Below, in pieces: positions 62,432-64,000 of a DNA stretch of 64,000 bases. The notes under the pieces were generated by a model that saw only the letters and a list, made by a program, of their open reading frames with translations, did no database searches and was not told where the DNA came from. The stretch spans positions 682,001 through 746,000 of the forward strand of contig NZ_CP134062.1 in assembly GCF_031583025.1 (NCBI RefSeq), written 5' to 3'. This stretch comes from Mycobacterium sp. Z3061 (GTDB lineage Bacteria > Actinomycetota > Actinomycetes > Mycobacteriales > Mycobacteriaceae). Each line of letters starts with the position of its first letter. Within the stretch, counting starts at the first letter, position 1. The position numbers and the translations under genes were made by a program.

Positions 62432-64000
62432 ATGCCTAATCTCAGCGACCTGCCCGGGCAGATCCCTGCCAAGATTCAGCAGTACGTCGAACGCGGCGCT
62501 GCCGAACTGCACTATGTGCGCAAGATCTTTGAAGCGGGCGCATTCAAGATCGAGTCGCCCCTCAAAACCGCGGCGATGGCGGCCGATATCGCCAAGTGGG
62601 GCGAATTCGGCATGCTGCCGTCGCTGAACGCGCGGCGCCATCCCGATGCCCGGGCAGTCATCGACGAGGAAGGCGAGCTCACCTACCAGGAGCTCGACGA
62701 GGCCGCCCACGCCGTCGCCAACGGCCTGATCGAGATGGGCGTCAAGGGTGGCGACGGGGTGGCCATCCTGGCCCGCAACACCCGGTGGTTCGTCATCGCC
62801 AACTACGGCGCCGCCCGGGCCGGTGCCCGCATCATCCTGCTGAACAGCGAATTCTCCGGTCCTCAGGTCAAAGAGGTCTCCGAGCGCGAGGGCGCCAAGG
62901 TGATCATCTATGACGACGAGTACACCAAGGTGGTCAGCAAGGCCGAGCCGGAGCTGGGCAAGCTGCGGGCGCTGGGCACCAACCCGGACAGTGACGAGGA
63001 TTCGGGCAGCAAGGACGAGACGCTGGCCGACCTGATCAAGCGCAGCAGCAAAGAACCGGCGCCCAAGGCCAGCAAGCACGCGTCGATCATCATTCTGACC
63101 AGCGGAACCACCGGCACGCCGAAGGGCGCCAACCGCAGCACCCCGCCGACGTTGGCGCCGGTCGGCGGCATCTTGTCGCACGTGCCGTTCAAGGCCAACG
63201 AGATCACCTCGCTGCCGGCGCCGATGTTCCACGCGCTGGGCTACCTGCACGCCACCATCGCGATGTTCCTGGGCTCGACGCTGGTGCTGCGCCGCAAGTT
63301 CAAGCCGCCGCTGGTGCTCGAAGACCTCGAGAAGCACAAGGCGACCGCCATGGTGGTGGTGCCGGTGATGCTGTCGCGTCTCCTGGACGCCATCGAGAAG
63401 ATGGACAAGAAGCCCGACCTGTCGCACCTGAAGATCATCTTCGTGTCCGGGTCGCAGCTGGGCGCCGAGCTGGCGACGCGGGCGCTCAAGGATTTCGGAC
63501 CGGTCATCTACAACATGTACGGCTCGACCGAGATCGCGTTTGCGACCATCGCCGGACCCAAGGACCTGGAGAAGAACGCCGCGACGGTCGGACCCGTGGT
63601 CAAGGGCGTCAAGGTCAAGATCCTCGACGACAACGGCAAGGAGAAGCCGCAGGGCGAGGTGGGCCGGATCTTCGTCGGAAACGCCTTCCCCTTCGAGGGT
63701 TACACCGGCGGCGGTCACAAGCAGATCATCGACGGTCTGATGTCCTCGGGTGACGTCGGCTATTTCGACGAGGACGGTCTGCTCTACGTCTCCGGACGCG
63801 ATGACGAGATGATCGTCTCCGGGGGCGAGAACGTATTCCCGGCCGAGGTCGAGGACTGCCTCAGCGGGCATCCCGAAGTGGTGGAGGCCACCGCGATCGG
63901 CGTCGAGGACAAGGACTGGGGTCACCGGCTGCGTGCCTTCGTGGTCAAGAAGGACGGCTCCGACGTCGACGAGGACACCCTGAAGAAGCACGTGAAGGAA
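62432..64000 (+). CDS. fadD2: Fatty-acid-CoA ligase FadD2 (partial, 3' end outside the window)
   Basis: The first 523 codons of an ANL-type acyl-CoA synthetase, in frame to the last base. The P-loop is TSGTTGTPKG, motif A5 is NMYGSTEIA, the motif with the hinge Asp is SGDVGYFDEDGLLYVSGRDDEMIVSGGENVFP, and the C-terminal part is starting. It would activate fatty acids to acyl-CoA. ATG 62432 has GTGAGGAAC upstream. FadD2 in M. tuberculosis is 560 aa, so only about 37 residues are missing. In M. tuberculosis fadE6 follows. Confidence 0.92.
   Translation, partial: MPNLSDLPGQIPAKIQQYVERGAAELHYVRKIFEAGAFKIESPLKTAAMAADIAKWGEFGMLPSLNARRHPDARAVIDEEGELTYQELDEAAHAVANGLIEMGVKGGDGVAILARNTRWFVIANYGAARAGARIILLNSEFSGPQVKEVSEREGAKVIIYDDEYTKVVSKAEPELGKLRALGTNPDSDEDSGSKDETLADLIKRSSKEPAPKASKHASIIILTSGTTGTPKGANRSTPPTLAPVGGILSHVPFKANEITSLPAPMFHALGYLHATIAMFLGSTLVLRRKFKPPLVLEDLEKHKATAMVVVPVMLSRLLDAIEKMDKKPDLSHLKIIFVSGSQLGAELATRALKDFGPVIYNMYGSTEIAFATIAGPKDLEKNAATVGPVVKGVKVKILDDNGKEKPQGEVGRIFVGNAFPFEGYTGGGHKQIIDGLMSSGDVGYFDEDGLLYVSGRDDEMIVSGGENVFPAEVEDCLSGHPEVVEATAIGVEDKDWGHRLRAFVVKKDGSDVDEDTLKKHVKE

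Overview
The window is chromosomal DNA of a Mycobacterium. It is high in G+C, uses GTG and TTG starts freely, and follows the gene order of the M. tuberculosis Rv0223c-Rv0270 segment closely. A PE_PGRS gene, a PE-PPE hydrolase gene and a 13E12-type (DUF222/HNH) gene suggest a slow-growing, pathogen-clade species rather than a rapid grower. All family assignments come from reading the translations and from remembered orthologues; no search was run.

Layout. 1-8.4 kb: envelope genes (methyltransferase, LpqH-like lipoprotein, WhiB4-like regulator, GT4 glycosyltransferase, DUF1275 protein, GT-C-like membrane protein, DUF3068 protein implicated in lipomannan/lipoarabinomannan maturation, acyltransferase). 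8.4-13.3 kb: a translationally coupled minus-strand operon (phosphotriesterase-like lactonase, acyl-CoA synthetase, PP2C phosphatase, membrane protein). 13.4-16.9 kb: fadE4, then a TetR-R2lox operon with a perfect operator over its promoter. 16.9-25.6 kb: gabD1 and accessory genes (catabolic acetolactate-synthase-like enzyme, secreted protein, 13E12 nuclease, PE-PPE hydrolase, LMF1-family protein, exported carbonic-anhydrase-like protein). 25.6-31.4 kb: aftD, a 57-aa protein, lpqI. 31.4-34.2 kb: TetR, VanX-like dipeptidase, ClC channel. 34.2-41.7 kb: lipid block htdX-fabG4 / fadA2 / fadE5 with an F6-like sRNA between fadA2 and fadE5, a 2-oxoglutarate-type oxygenase and a flavin reductase. 41.7-47.2 kb: succinate dehydrogenase 1 (sdhCAB), small proteins, a PEP-mutase-family enzyme and Acr2. 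47.5-57.8 kb: nitrite/nitrate assimilation (nirBD, sirohydrochlorin chelatase, HemD/winged-helix regulator NnaR, two narK copies flanking a PE_PGRS gene). 57.9-64 kb: aac(2'), pxpC-pxpB, fecB2, LigD-like polymerase, and fadD2 cut by the window end.

The nitrogen block forms a coherent pathway: NarK imports nitrate/nitrite, NirBD reduces nitrite with siroheme, and HemD-type and CbiX-type proteins relate to siroheme supply and control. The lipid block pairs a ketoreductase, a hydratase, a thiolase and an acyl-CoA dehydrogenase, and two of its promoters carry the same 14-bp motif.

The most important technical result is a 17-base exact match to the 3' end of the Illumina TruSeq adapter inside the PE_PGRS gene. 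It sits exactly where the reading frame breaks, so that frameshift should be treated as an assembly artefact. The most interesting biological signals are the R2lox operator, the F6-like sRNA with a SigF-type promoter, the missing standard start codon of aftD, and the shared motif at the fabG4/fadA2 and fadE5 promoters.
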